NCBI GenBank assembly: GCA_003854995.1
Contig: RQOI01000657.1
Coordinates: forward strand, 1-34,553
Length of the DNA: 34,553 nt
Direction of reading: 5' to 3'
Source: Candidatus Zhuqueibacterota bacterium
GTDB lineage: Bacteria > Zhuqueibacterota > Zhuqueibacteria > Residuimicrobiales > Krinioviventaceae
The notes under the pieces: model-generated
Database searches by the model: none
What the model saw: only the letters and a program-made list of their open reading frames with translations
What the model was told of the DNA's origin: nothing
In this document: positions 1 through 7,771 of the stretch, piece by piece
How the letters are laid out: each line of letters opens with the position of its first letter
Position numbering within the stretch: position 1 is the first letter of the stretch
Made by a program: the position numbers and the translations under genes

Positions 1-693
1 GGCGATATGGTTGTAAAGATATTCACGATAGCCTCGTCCCAGCACGCCGGGGATGTCGATCCACATTTCTGCGATAGGGCCATAATTCTGCAACAGCTCT
101 TGTATCTGCGCGGTTTGAAAATTCTGATACAGTGATGTTGTATGCGGCGGCATGACATCTTCTTGGGTAGCAGGGAAGGAATTCTGCCCATTCCAGTCGC
201 CGCCATCGGACGGCGTCTCACTACCAAAACGATTGTGGTTGTCCCAGGAACAGTAGTAAAATCCTGGCTTGACACCACGCTTTTCACACGCGCGCACGAA
301 CGCCTCGACCACATCCGTCGTGTTGGCGCTGCTGGTCACGTTATAGTCCGTGCATTTGGTTGGCCAGAGACAGTGGCCGGCGACATGTTTCGCAGTCAAG
401 ATGGCATAGCGCATGCCGGCATCGCGCGCCACTGATATCCATTGGTCGACATCAAGTGCGTCCGGGGCATAGAGCGTCGAAGGGGCGTGGCCATCCGGCA
501 GCTCCTGCCCGAGGAACGTGCTCATGCCAAAATGGATGAACATGCCGTAGCGCAATTGCTCCCATTTGTGCAATTGCGTTAAGGACAATCGTTGCATTCC
601 CTGCTGTGTCGGTGATGGTCCCTGGCATGTTGACAAAGAAGCACCGGCCAGCGCAGCAGCACCGGCCTGGAAAAAGTGACGTCGGTTCATCAT
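1..693 (-). CDS. Alpha-L-fucosidase-like (GH29) protein, C-terminus cut by the window edge; twin-arginine/lipobox-like N-terminus
   Basis: Not in the ORF track because it runs off the window. Hand translation from ATG at 693: MMNRRHFFQAGAAALAGASLSTCQGPSPTQQ...HKWEQLRYGMFIHFGMSTFLGQELPDGHAPSTLYAPDALDVDQWISVARDAGMRYAILTAKHVAGHCLWPTKCTDYNVTSS...PGFYYCSWDNHN...QIQELLQNYGPIAEMWIDIPGVLGRGYREYLYNHIA. The W-GMFIHFG, AKH-G-LWP-T-TDYNV and EMWID segments are typical of GH29. Confidence 0.88.
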   Translation of the reverse strand, partial: MMNRRHFFQAGAAALAGASLSTCQGPSPTQQGMQRLSLTQLHKWEQLRYGMFIHFGMSTFLGQELPDGHAPSTLYAPDALDVDQWISVARDAGMRYAILTAKHVAGHCLWPTKCTDYNVTSSANTTDVVEAFVRACEKRGVKPGFYYCSWDNHNRFGSETPSDGGDWNGQNSFPATQEDVMPPHTTSLYQNFQTAQIQELLQNYGPIAEMWIDIPGVLGRGYREYLYNHIA

Positions 694-795
694 TGGCCTC
701 ATCGAACTCTAAAATATAAGGCTGCATCATGAAAAAAGATAATCACTGAGGAAACGTGGCGCGGCCTTTGGCCGCAACCAAAAGCATCTAAACCA

Positions 796-858
796 GGGCG
801 CCGAGTCACAGAGGAAAAGAAGCGAAATCGGGCATTATCTCTGCGAATCTCGGCGCCC
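796..858. repeat. Inverted repeat in the fucosidase-sulfatase intergenic region
   Basis: GGGCGCCGAGtcaCAGAG ... CTCTGcgaatCTCGGCGCCC; 10-bp perfect outer arms plus 5-bp inner arms. Confidence 0.6.
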
Positions 859-1057
859 TCAGCGGTTGGATTTAATACTTGAAAAAAAACAGGATGTTGC
901 TGATTTGTATTACGGAAAGAACGATTTGACATGTTCTTATCAGTGTTTTATCCGTGAAAATCCGTGGCCTCTACAATTTAGTTGCGGCCTGTAGCCCGAT
1001 GCCCTCATCCCAGTGGCGAAAAGTACAGTTTTTCCGCAAGAACCATCATAAATCTCT

Positions 1058-2902
1058 TCATCCCAATATTTCGCTGAGATGCTTCGCTGCCCGGACGACA
1101 TAGTCATCTTGATGCTGAGCGAGTTCTGTCTTGAGCACCGGCAGCGCCGGCAGAGCATAGTCGCCGATCTGCTCGAGCGCATTGACGGCGCGCAAGACGA
1201 CTTTGCCGTTCGCATGCGCGAGCAGCCCGATCAGTGCGTCCACCCCCTCTTTGTGAAATCCCAATTTCACCACCGCTTCAGCGGCCACAGCGACGACATC
1301 CCCATCCGGATCTTTGAGCCGCACGAACAGATCATCGATGGCCGGACCAGCCTGGTCGCCGAGCACCAGACAACCCATCGCGCCCCAAAAACGGATTGTC
1401 GGATTGGCATCTGCCATGGCCGCGCAAAGGTCCGGCAGATGCGCGGCGTCATAGTCAGTGGCCATCTCGGCGACCGGCAAGATGCGTTCCAGCTCGTACG
1501 CAGCAGAGTGGACATAGTCATAGACCGTGCCATTTTGGGCAATATCGGCCAGCGCGCCCTCGGGCAAAAATCCGGAATCCCTTATCTCCAGCAGCCAGTT
1601 GCGCAGGTCAGCCCGCATGCGCACGAGCCGCTGTCGATAGTGTGGTGTTGCCGCTAGATTGTGCACCTCCCAGGGATCGTTGCGGCTGTCAAAGAGTTCT
1701 TCAAAGGGTTTCGGTCGCCAGAACTTTCTTTGCACATCGTTGCAGCGGCCGGCCAGAAATTCCTCCTCCCACGACCGGGTTAGAGGTGCACGCCAGAGGT
1801 ATTCGAGATACTGCCCAAAAATCCGCTGCGGATTGTAATGACGGACATAGCGGAACTGTTTGTCACGGATGGTGCGACTGAAATCATATTTTTCATCCAT
1901 GCGATCGCGAAAAGAGTGCGCATATTTTCTCGGTTTGCCCTTTTGTTTGCCGAGAAATACCGTGCCCTGCATGTGGCGCGGCACCGCGATGCCGGCCAGA
2001 CTCAGAAATGTTGCCGGAAAATCGATAAAGGTGATCAGTTGATCGATGCGCGCGCCGGGACTAGCCGGCGCCAGATGTCTGTACTTTGGCGGAAAACGAA
2101 TGATCATCGGCACGTGCAAACCGCTGTCATAGAGGTAACGCTTGCTGCGCGCGAGCACGCCACCGTGATCGGCGAAATAAATGACAATTGTCTCTTCCGC
2201 CAGCCCGGCCTCCTCGAGCTCCTGGAGGCGCTCGCCAAACAGCGCATCGAGATCCTCAATCTTGTCATAGTACTGCGCCCAATCATGGCGAACCACCGGC
2301 GTATCTGGATGATAAGGCGGCAGCGGCGCCAATCCCGGATCATGGCGCAGTTGATCCGCAGGGATGCTGCTATGCACAGAGCTCTCGTGACTCACTGTGT
2401 AATTAAAGATGGCAAAAAAGGGCATGCCTTGCGGCCGATTTTTATAGTGTGCCTCTTGCCCAGACTCGTCCCAATAGGAGCCATCTTCGCCGTGAAAGTT
2501 ATAGTCGGTCTTGGCGTTGTTCGTGCAATAGTAACCGGCCTCGCGCAGGTACATCGGGTACGGCTTGATGACATCGGGGATGGGGTAGCGGCTGCGCATG
2601 TGCTGCGTGCCCATGGAAGGCGGATAGACGCCGGTGATGATGGTGCAGCGGGCCGGCGCGCAGACCGGCGCGGTGGCGAAAACATTCTCATACAGGATGC
2701 CCTGTTGAGCGAAACGATCGAAATTCGGCGTCGTGGCGAACGCATCGCCGTAGCAGCCGAAGAATGGGCTGTTATCCTCGCTGGTGATGCAGAGAATATT
2801 TGGGCGATCTCTGTCGGCGGCGCATCGGTGCAATGACCCAGCGAAACAGGCGCCCGCGGTGCCGAGGACAGCTCGCATGAATTGGCGACGGGAGTTCAAC
2901 AT
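1058..2902 (-). CDS. Sulfatase (formylglycine-dependent) with Tat-type signal and C-terminal HEAT-like repeats
   Basis: NILCITSEDNSPFFGCYGDAFATTPNFDRFAQQG; CxPxR motif CAPAR (APVCAPARCTIITGVYPPSMGTQHMRS); N-terminal SRRQFMRAVLGTAGACFAG; C-terminal repeats such as DPDGDVVAVAAEAVVKLG and NGKVVLRAVNALEQIGDYALPAL. Confidence 0.92.
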   Translation of the reverse strand: MLNSRRQFMRAVLGTAGACFAGSLHRCAADRDRPNILCITSEDNSPFFGCYGDAFATTPNFDRFAQQGILYENVFATAPVCAPARCTIITGVYPPSMGTQHMRSRYPIPDVIKPYPMYLREAGYYCTNNAKTDYNFHGEDGSYWDESGQEAHYKNRPQGMPFFAIFNYTVSHESSVHSSIPADQLRHDPGLAPLPPYHPDTPVVRHDWAQYYDKIEDLDALFGERLQELEEAGLAEETIVIYFADHGGVLARSKRYLYDSGLHVPMIIRFPPKYRHLAPASPGARIDQLITFIDFPATFLSLAGIAVPRHMQGTVFLGKQKGKPRKYAHSFRDRMDEKYDFSRTIRDKQFRYVRHYNPQRIFGQYLEYLWRAPLTRSWEEEFLAGRCNDVQRKFWRPKPFEELFDSRNDPWEVHNLAATPHYRQRLVRMRADLRNWLLEIRDSGFLPEGALADIAQNGTVYDYVHSAAYELERILPVAEMATDYDAAHLPDLCAAMADANPTIRFWGAMGCLVLGDQAGPAIDDLFVRLKDPDGDVVAVAAEAVVKLGFHKEGVDALIGLLAHANGKVVLRAVNALEQIGDYALPALPVLKTELAQHQDDYVVRAAKHLSEILG

Positions 2903-3022
2903 GGCCAGCCTCCTGCAAAAAATCTAAGGGTGAGTCTTGCTAAAGGTATTGAGAATAATATAAGAGATTTAGGGAAAGATGCAAAAAATATTTGCGGCGA
3001 GGCCCCCTGCAGGAGGGGGCAT

Positions 3023-3063
3023 AAAAAAAGGAGATCATTGAACCATTCGATTCAAAAATCTCC
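3023..3063 (-). terminator. Rho-independent terminator downstream of rplT
   Basis: Minus strand GGAGATttttGAATcgaatggTTCAatgATCTCC followed by TTTTTTT. Confidence 0.7.
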
Positions 3064-3107
3064 TCATGCGATTCTCATGCGACTATCCGCCAGCCAGCAA
3101 GAACTGA

Positions 3108-3458
3108 CTATGCGGCGCGAACCGTCTTGACAATCTCCTCGAAAGCATGGATGTCATGCACGGCCAGCTCCGCAAGCATCTTGCGATTGATATCCAGGCC
3201 TTTTTTGTTCATGCCATCGATCAATTGCGAATAGGACATGTCGAACAGGCGCGCCGCAGCATTGATGCGGCAGATCCACAGGCTGCGAAACTCGCGACGT
3301 CGCGCACGACGGTCGCGATAGGCATAAAGCATTCCCTTTTCAACTTGTTCTTTAGCTGATCGATACAAACGGCTCTTGCCGCCCCAGTAACCCCTGGCAG
3401 CCTTTAGATATTTATTGCGTCGTTGCCGTGTCGGCACCGACGAACTTGATCTGGGCAT
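3108..3458 (-). CDS. rplT: 50S ribosomal protein L20
   Basis: MPRSSSSVPTRQRRNKYLKAARGYWGGKSRLYRSAKEQVEKGMLYAYRDRRARRREFRSLWICRINAAAR; canonical infC-rpmI-rplT order. Confidence 0.97.
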   Translation of the reverse strand: MPRSSSSVPTRQRRNKYLKAARGYWGGKSRLYRSAKEQVEKGMLYAYRDRRARRREFRSLWICRINAAARLFDMSYSQLIDGMNKKGLDINRKMLAELAVHDIHAFEEIVKTVRAA

Positions 3459-3495
3459 ATCTCCTCCAAAACATTAGCAATTCCGCAAGCCATCT

Positions 3496-3690
3496 CTAGT
3501 GCGAGATGAGTTGCCGGACTCGTTTCTCATCTGCGGCCGCGATCAGGCCGGGCTTGCGTAATTTTCTTTTTCTTTTTTGCGATTTCTTTGTTAAAATATG
3601 GCGCGCATAGGCGTTATTTTTACGGATTCTTCCACTTCCGGTTCGGCGGAAGCGTTTGGAAGAAGCCCGATTCGATTTCATCTTGGGCAT
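3496..3690 (-). CDS. rpmI: 50S ribosomal protein L35
   Basis: MPKMKSNRASSKRFRRTGSGRIRKNNAYARHILTKKSQKRKRKLRKPG. Confidence 0.97.
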   Translation of the reverse strand: MPKMKSNRASSKRFRRTGSGRIRKNNAYARHILTKKSQKRKRKLRKPGLIAAADEKRVRQLISH

Positions 3691-3701
3691 TGTTGCACTT
3701 C

Positions 3702-4211
3702 CTATTTTTTTGTCATGAACAACACCAATTGACCACCTTCAAGTTTGGTGTCTTTTTCAACCTTGGCGATATCTTCCAGCGCCTCCATAAACTTGTCTAA
3801 AACCCTCTGTCCGTATTCGCGGTGTGCGTTTTCTCTGCCGCGAAACATGACCGTCGCTTTGACGCGGTTGCCCTGCTCAATGAATTTGCGCGCGTGCCTC
3901 ACCTTGAACTCAAAATCGTGATCATCGGTCTTTGGCCTAAAGCGAACCTCTTTGGTGACGATGACGTGCTGCTTTTTACGATTTTCTTTCTCTTTTTTGG
4001 CAAGTTCGTATTTATATTTGCCAAAGTCCATAATCTTGCAGACCGGTGGTTTTGCGTTTGGCGAGAGCTCAACGAGGTCCAAGCCCGCCTGCTCAGCCCT
4101 GATCAGAGCTTCAGAAGAGCTCACCACACCGATTTGCTGCCCTTCGGCGCCGATCAATCTGACTTGCGCAGTATCAATTTCATCATTGATACGAACTTCT
4201 TTTTTCTTAAT
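3702..4211 (-). CDS. infC: Translation initiation factor IF-3, probable ATT start codon
   Basis: The track ORF starts at a TTG (4157), too late for IF-3. In-frame extension gives (ATT)KKKEVRINDEIDTAQVRLIGAEGQQIGVVSSSEAL. GGAGGT Shine-Dalgarno lies 5 nt upstream of ATT at 4211-4209, with an in-frame TAA two codons upstream. Confidence 0.93.
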   Translation of the reverse strand: MKKKEVRINDEIDTAQVRLIGAEGQQIGVVSSSEALIRAEQAGLDLVELSPNAKPPVCKIMDFGKYKYELAKKEKENRKKQHVIVTKEVRFRPKTDDHDFEFKVRHARKFIEQGNRVKATVMFRGRENAHREYGQRVLDKFMEALEDIAKVEKDTKLEGGQLVLFMTKK

Positions 4212-4243
4212 AGGTTACCTCCATGAGAGAGTTCATTGAGCAG

Positions 4244-6160
4244 TTATGCCGCGGCTTTTTTCTCGACCCGGTCATGGATCATCTCGATAAAATCCGTCAA
4301 GCCGGATGAACCCAGGTCGCCCTGCTGACGTTTTCGGACAGAGACCGTTTTTTGCTCAGCCTCCTTTTGCCCGACAATGAGCATGAAAGGAATTTTGCCC
4401 GTCTCTGCTTCTCGAATTTTATAGCCGACTTTTTCATTCCGGTCATCGAGCTCGGCGCGCACATCCGCCTCCAGGAGCTGGGCGTGCACTGCTTTCGCAT
4501 AGTCGTGCTGAGCATCAGTGATTGGTATCACCTGCACCTGGACGGGCGCCAGCCACAGCGGAAACGCGCCGGCGTAATGCTCGATCATCACGCCGAAGAA
4601 ACGCTCGAGCGAGCCGAGGAGCGCGCGATGAATCATGATGGGCTGATGTTTCTCGCCGTCCGCGCCAATATAGGAAATATCAAAGCGTTCCGGTTCATTG
4701 AAATCGACCTGAATAGTTGAGCACTGCCAGGACCGTCCGATGGAATCGCGTATTTTGATATCGACCTTGGGCCCATAGAAAACGCCTTCGCCGGGATCGA
4801 CCTCGTAGGGGATGCCCGTCTTTTCCAGTCCATTTTTCAACGCCTCGGTCGCGCGATCCCAATTGGGCAGACTGCCCACATACTTTGCGGGCCGAGTTGA
4901 AAGATAGACATCCATATCATCAAATCCAAATGCCTTCAGCATGCCGGTTGAAAAATCTATCAATTTCACCACTTCATCGTCGAGTTGATCGGGTCGACAA
5001 AAGATGTGCGCATCATCCTGGGTGAAGCCGCGAACCCGCATGAGGCCGTGCAGCACGCCGGAGCGCTCGTAGCGATAGACAGTGCCCAGTTCAGCCCACC
5101 GATAGGGCAGGTCGCGGTAGCTGCGAGTCCTGCTTTTATAAATCAGCAGATGAAATGGGCAGTTCATGGGTTTGACCAGATATTCCTGTTCATCCACCTG
5201 CATGGAACTGTACATATTCTCGGTGAAGAATTCGAGATGGCCGCTGGTCTTCCACAGATCCTTGCGCGCAATGTGCGGCGAATTGACGAATTCATAGCCG
5301 GCCTTGAGATGACGCTGTCGCCAGAATTCCTCGATTTTATGGCGAATGAAGGCGCCTTTGGGATGCCACAGGACCAGACCGGGACCGGTCTCGTCCTGGA
5401 TGCTGAACAGATCGAGCTCTTTTCCCAGGCGACGATGATCTCGTTTCTTCGCCTCTTCCAGTCGGGTCACGTACTCGTCGAGCTGAGATTTTTTCGGAAA
5501 CGAGATGCCGTACAGCCGCTGCAGCATCGGATTCCTCTCATCTCCCAGCCAATAGGCGCCGGCGATGCTCAGCAGCTTAAAGTACTTGACATAGCCGGTG
5601 GAAGGCAGATGCGGCCCGCGGCAGAGATCGATGAAATCGCCTTCCCGGTAAATGGCTGGCGGTTCACCGAGACGTTCGATCTGTTCGACTTTGTAATCCT
5701 CTTTTCTTTCCTTAAAGAGTGCGATCGCCTCTGCCGCTGACAGCTCGGCGCGCTGGAAAGGTCGATCAGCATCGGCGATCTCTTGCATCTTTTTTTCGAT
5801 CCTTTCGAGATCATCCATACTGATGCTTTGACCGGCATCGATGTCATAGTAAAATCCTTCTTCCACGGGCGGGCCAAAGGCGAACTTGGCATCCGGAAAG
5901 AGCTCTTTCACGGCGTGCGCCATGATGTGGGCGGAGCTGTGCCAAAAGACATCCTTGCCGTCGCGAGAGTCAAAGGTCAGGAACTCGATCTTGCCGGAAG
6001 GCAGGGCCCGAGACAAGTCAAAGAGCTTGTCATCCACTTTGACGGCCACCGCTTCCTTTTTGATCCGGCCGTTGATATCGTTCAGAATATCCTGACCCGC
6101 AACGCCGGCTGGATAGTTTTTGACGCTGCCATCCGGAAATGTGATTTGAATGTCCGACAC
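4244..6160 (-). CDS. thrS: Threonyl-tRNA synthetase (GTG start preferred over the track start)
   Basis: VSDIQITFPDGSVKNYPAGVAG (TGS domain), HSSAHIMAHAV, class II motifs, MNCPFHLLIYKS. GTG at 6160 preceded by AAGGTGATAAA. The track's longer N-terminus is translated tRNA-Val and terminator sequence. Confidence 0.95.
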   Translation of the reverse strand: MSDIQITFPDGSVKNYPAGVAGQDILNDINGRIKKEAVAVKVDDKLFDLSRALPSGKIEFLTFDSRDGKDVFWHSSAHIMAHAVKELFPDAKFAFGPPVEEGFYYDIDAGQSISMDDLERIEKKMQEIADADRPFQRAELSAAEAIALFKERKEDYKVEQIERLGEPPAIYREGDFIDLCRGPHLPSTGYVKYFKLLSIAGAYWLGDERNPMLQRLYGISFPKKSQLDEYVTRLEEAKKRDHRRLGKELDLFSIQDETGPGLVLWHPKGAFIRHKIEEFWRQRHLKAGYEFVNSPHIARKDLWKTSGHLEFFTENMYSSMQVDEQEYLVKPMNCPFHLLIYKSRTRSYRDLPYRWAELGTVYRYERSGVLHGLMRVRGFTQDDAHIFCRPDQLDDEVVKLIDFSTGMLKAFGFDDMDVYLSTRPAKYVGSLPNWDRATEALKNGLEKTGIPYEVDPGEGVFYGPKVDIKIRDSIGRSWQCSTIQVDFNEPERFDISYIGADGEKHQPIMIHRALLGSLERFFGVMIEHYAGAFPLWLAPVQVQVIPITDAQHDYAKAVHAQLLEADVRAELDDRNEKVGYKIREAETGKIPFMLIVGQKEAEQKTVSVRKRQQGDLGSSGLTDFIEMIHDRVEKKAAA

Positions 6161-6196
6161 TTTATCACCTTTTTCCAAGAGCTGTTTCTGAAAACC

Positions 6197-6218
6197 AAAA
6201 ACCGCCTCTATGAGGCGG
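6197..6218 (-). terminator. Intrinsic terminator/possible attenuator between tRNA-Val and thrS
   Basis: Minus strand CCGCCTC-ATA-GAGGCGG (7 bp perfect stem) followed by TTTTT. Confidence 0.75.
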
Positions 6219-6237
6219 CTTGGCCTTGCACTCGATG

Positions 6238-6311
6238 TGGGCGGTACTGGATTTGAACCGGTGACCCCTTGCATGTCAAGCAAGTACTCTAACCAACTGA
6301 GCTAACCGCCC
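6238..6311 (-). tRNA. tRNA-Val(GAC)
   Basis: GGGCGGTTAGCTCAGTTGGTTAGAGTACTTGCTTGACATGCAAGGGGTCACCGGTTCAAATCCAGTACCGCCCA; anticodon loop TTGACAT; 7-bp acceptor stem; CCA not encoded. Confidence 0.95.
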
Positions 6312-6394
6312 TTGTTTCTCTATCTTTACCGTGCTCAAAAAAAAAGCGTACCACTGTGGTCACGCCGCTTGAGAAGCACCTCTGAGGTCCAATG

Positions 6395-6480
6395 TGCCGA
6401 GGGCCGGAATCGAACCGGCACGGACATAGCTGCCCGAGGGATTTTAAGTCCCTTGCGTCTACCAATTTCGCCACCCCGGC
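6395..6480 (-). tRNA. tRNA-Leu(TAA)
   Basis: GCCGGGGTGGCGAAATTGGTAGACGCAAGGGACTTAAAATCCCTCGGGCAGCTATGTCCGTGCCGGTTCGATTCCGGCCCTCGGCA; anticodon loop CTTAAAA; long variable arm. Confidence 0.95.
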
Positions 6481-6499
6481 CACGTTCGGCTCTCGCGAG

Positions 6500-6572
6500 A
6501 GGCGGCGATCGGAGTCGAACCGATGAATAGAGGTTTTGCAGACCTCCGCCTTAGCCACTTGGCTACGCCGCC
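6500..6572 (-). tRNA. tRNA-Cys(GCA)
   Basis: GGCGGCGTAGCCAAGTGGCTAAGGCGGAGGTCTGCAAAACCTCTATTCATCGGTTCGACTCCGATCGCCGCCT; anticodon loop CTGCAAA. Confidence 0.95.
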
Positions 6573-6579
6573 GGTTTTG

Positions 6580-6651
6580 AGCGGGAGACGAGATTCGAAC
6601 TCGCGACCCCAACCTTGGCAAGGTTGTGTTCTACCACTGAACTACTCCCGC
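6580..6651 (-). tRNA. tRNA-Gly(GCC)
   Basis: GCGGGAGTAGTTCAGTGGTAGAACACAACCTTGCCAAGGTTGGGGTCGCGAGTTCGAATCTCGTCTCCCGCT; anticodon loop TTGCCAA. Confidence 0.95.
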
Positions 6652-6666
6652 TGATGAGAGTTTGTA

Positions 6667-6695
6667 AATATAGCAATTTCACTATCGCAATGCAA
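6667..6695 (-). promoter_or_regulatory. Sigma70-type promoter for the tRNA cluster
   Basis: Minus strand TTGCAT - 17 nt - TATATT, ending about 15 nt before tRNA-Gly. Confidence 0.65.
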
Positions 6696-6736
6696 GATTT
6701 TTTTTGCGGAGAACGATCGTTTTTCCCGATTGCGCC

Positions 6737-7768
6737 TCACCTCAGAGCCTCCCGTTCGATGCGCCAATCGCGAAAACTCTTTTCTTCATCGCGCCCCAGG
6801 TCCTTGCAGTCGCACTTGTCCCCTGCCGCGTTGATCTTTTTTATAGTACCGTCATCACTGAAGATTTGAAGAACACTATTCTGCTGCGAAAAAAAGAGCG
6901 CCTCGGGCGTAAATTTTTCAAATCGGCTGAAATCGATGCTCTCGATCTCTACCGGTGCGCTGTCCAGACCATCCCAGACATACAATTTGGCGTCGATCTC
7001 GTCGTCCGCTGGGCCGCCGATGACCAGATAGCAGCGCTGAAGCGGATCGAACTCGATGCTGCGGACGCCGCGATTCCCCATATCCAGCAGAAAGGTCTCG
7101 CCAAATTTCGGCGGCTGGGACTCTGCGACGACCGCAACGGGATTCAGCAATTCGATCACTAGCGCTCGGCCGCCGGGAATGGGATTGCGAAAGCCGATCA
7201 ACAGCGAGCGGCCATTCGGCGCCGCGGCCAGCCCCTCAATGTTCACGCCGCGTTCTTTCGGCGCGAGCTGATCATTCCGCTTTTCCTGCGGCAGATAGGA
7301 ATCCTCCATGCTGAGTTTTTTCACCGCCTCGAGTCTGAATATGTCATCCAGCAAATCGCGATAGGCGACGCCGACCGGCTCTATCTGCAATGTTCGAGGA
7401 TCGATCCGCACCGCAAAAAATTGATGTCGATTCCAGCTCATCCGCCCCTTTTTATCCCTGCCGTGCGAGGTGATGAAAAAATTATAGTCATCCAGTTTCG
7501 CTGCACCCTCAATATCAGACTCGGGTCGCTTGTCATCGTTTCTGATCTTGAAAAATGACGTCAGATCAAACGTCCGCACCGGCAATTTTTTATCGATGTG
7601 ATAGAGCCGCAGGATGTTATCTTCGTCATTGGCGATGATGAAATGCTCCTCTCCCACTCCCAGAGCCGCCGAGGCGTCGCACATCCCATAGTATGTCGCC
7701 ACCTCTGCACAGGATCGCATTGAAAACAGCCACACAACTGCCAAAACCAGACCGTACCGCATGTTCAT
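6737..7768 (-). CDS. DUF3616-like secreted protein
   Basis: Signal-peptide-like N-terminus (MNMRYGLVLAVVWLFSMRSCAEV), then YYGMCDASAALGVGEEHFIIANDEDNILRLYHI...ESDIEGAAKLDDYNFFITSHGRDKKGR...NIEGLAAAPNGRSLLIGFRNPIPGGRALVIELLNP. Confidence 0.72.
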   Translation of the reverse strand: MNMRYGLVLAVVWLFSMRSCAEVATYYGMCDASAALGVGEEHFIIANDEDNILRLYHIDKKLPVRTFDLTSFFKIRNDDKRPESDIEGAAKLDDYNFFITSHGRDKKGRMSWNRHQFFAVRIDPRTLQIEPVGVAYRDLLDDIFRLEAVKKLSMEDSYLPQEKRNDQLAPKERGVNIEGLAAAPNGRSLLIGFRNPIPGGRALVIELLNPVAVVAESQPPKFGETFLLDMGNRGVRSIEFDPLQRCYLVIGGPADDEIDAKLYVWDGLDSAPVEIESIDFSRFEKFTPEALFFSQQNSVLQIFSDDGTIKKINAAGDKCDCKDLGRDEEKSFRDWRIEREALR

Positions 7769-7771
7769 TCC

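Noticed and set aside
1838-2836. Plus-strand ORF of 332 aa
   Set aside because: Antisense shadow of the sulfatase gene; low-complexity R/I-rich translation with no recognisable motif.
3001-3020. GCCCCCT-gcagg-AGGGGGC hairpin
   Set aside because: Strong stem but no adjacent T-tract on either strand; the hairpin at 3023-3063 is the better terminator. Could be a secondary 3'-end structure.
6289-6621. Minus-strand ORF of 110 aa
   Set aside because: Translated tRNA cluster (contains four tRNA genes).
6238-6651. tRNA cluster as an integration site for a genomic island
   Set aside because: No integrase, no repeated tRNA 3' ends and flanking genes are housekeeping.
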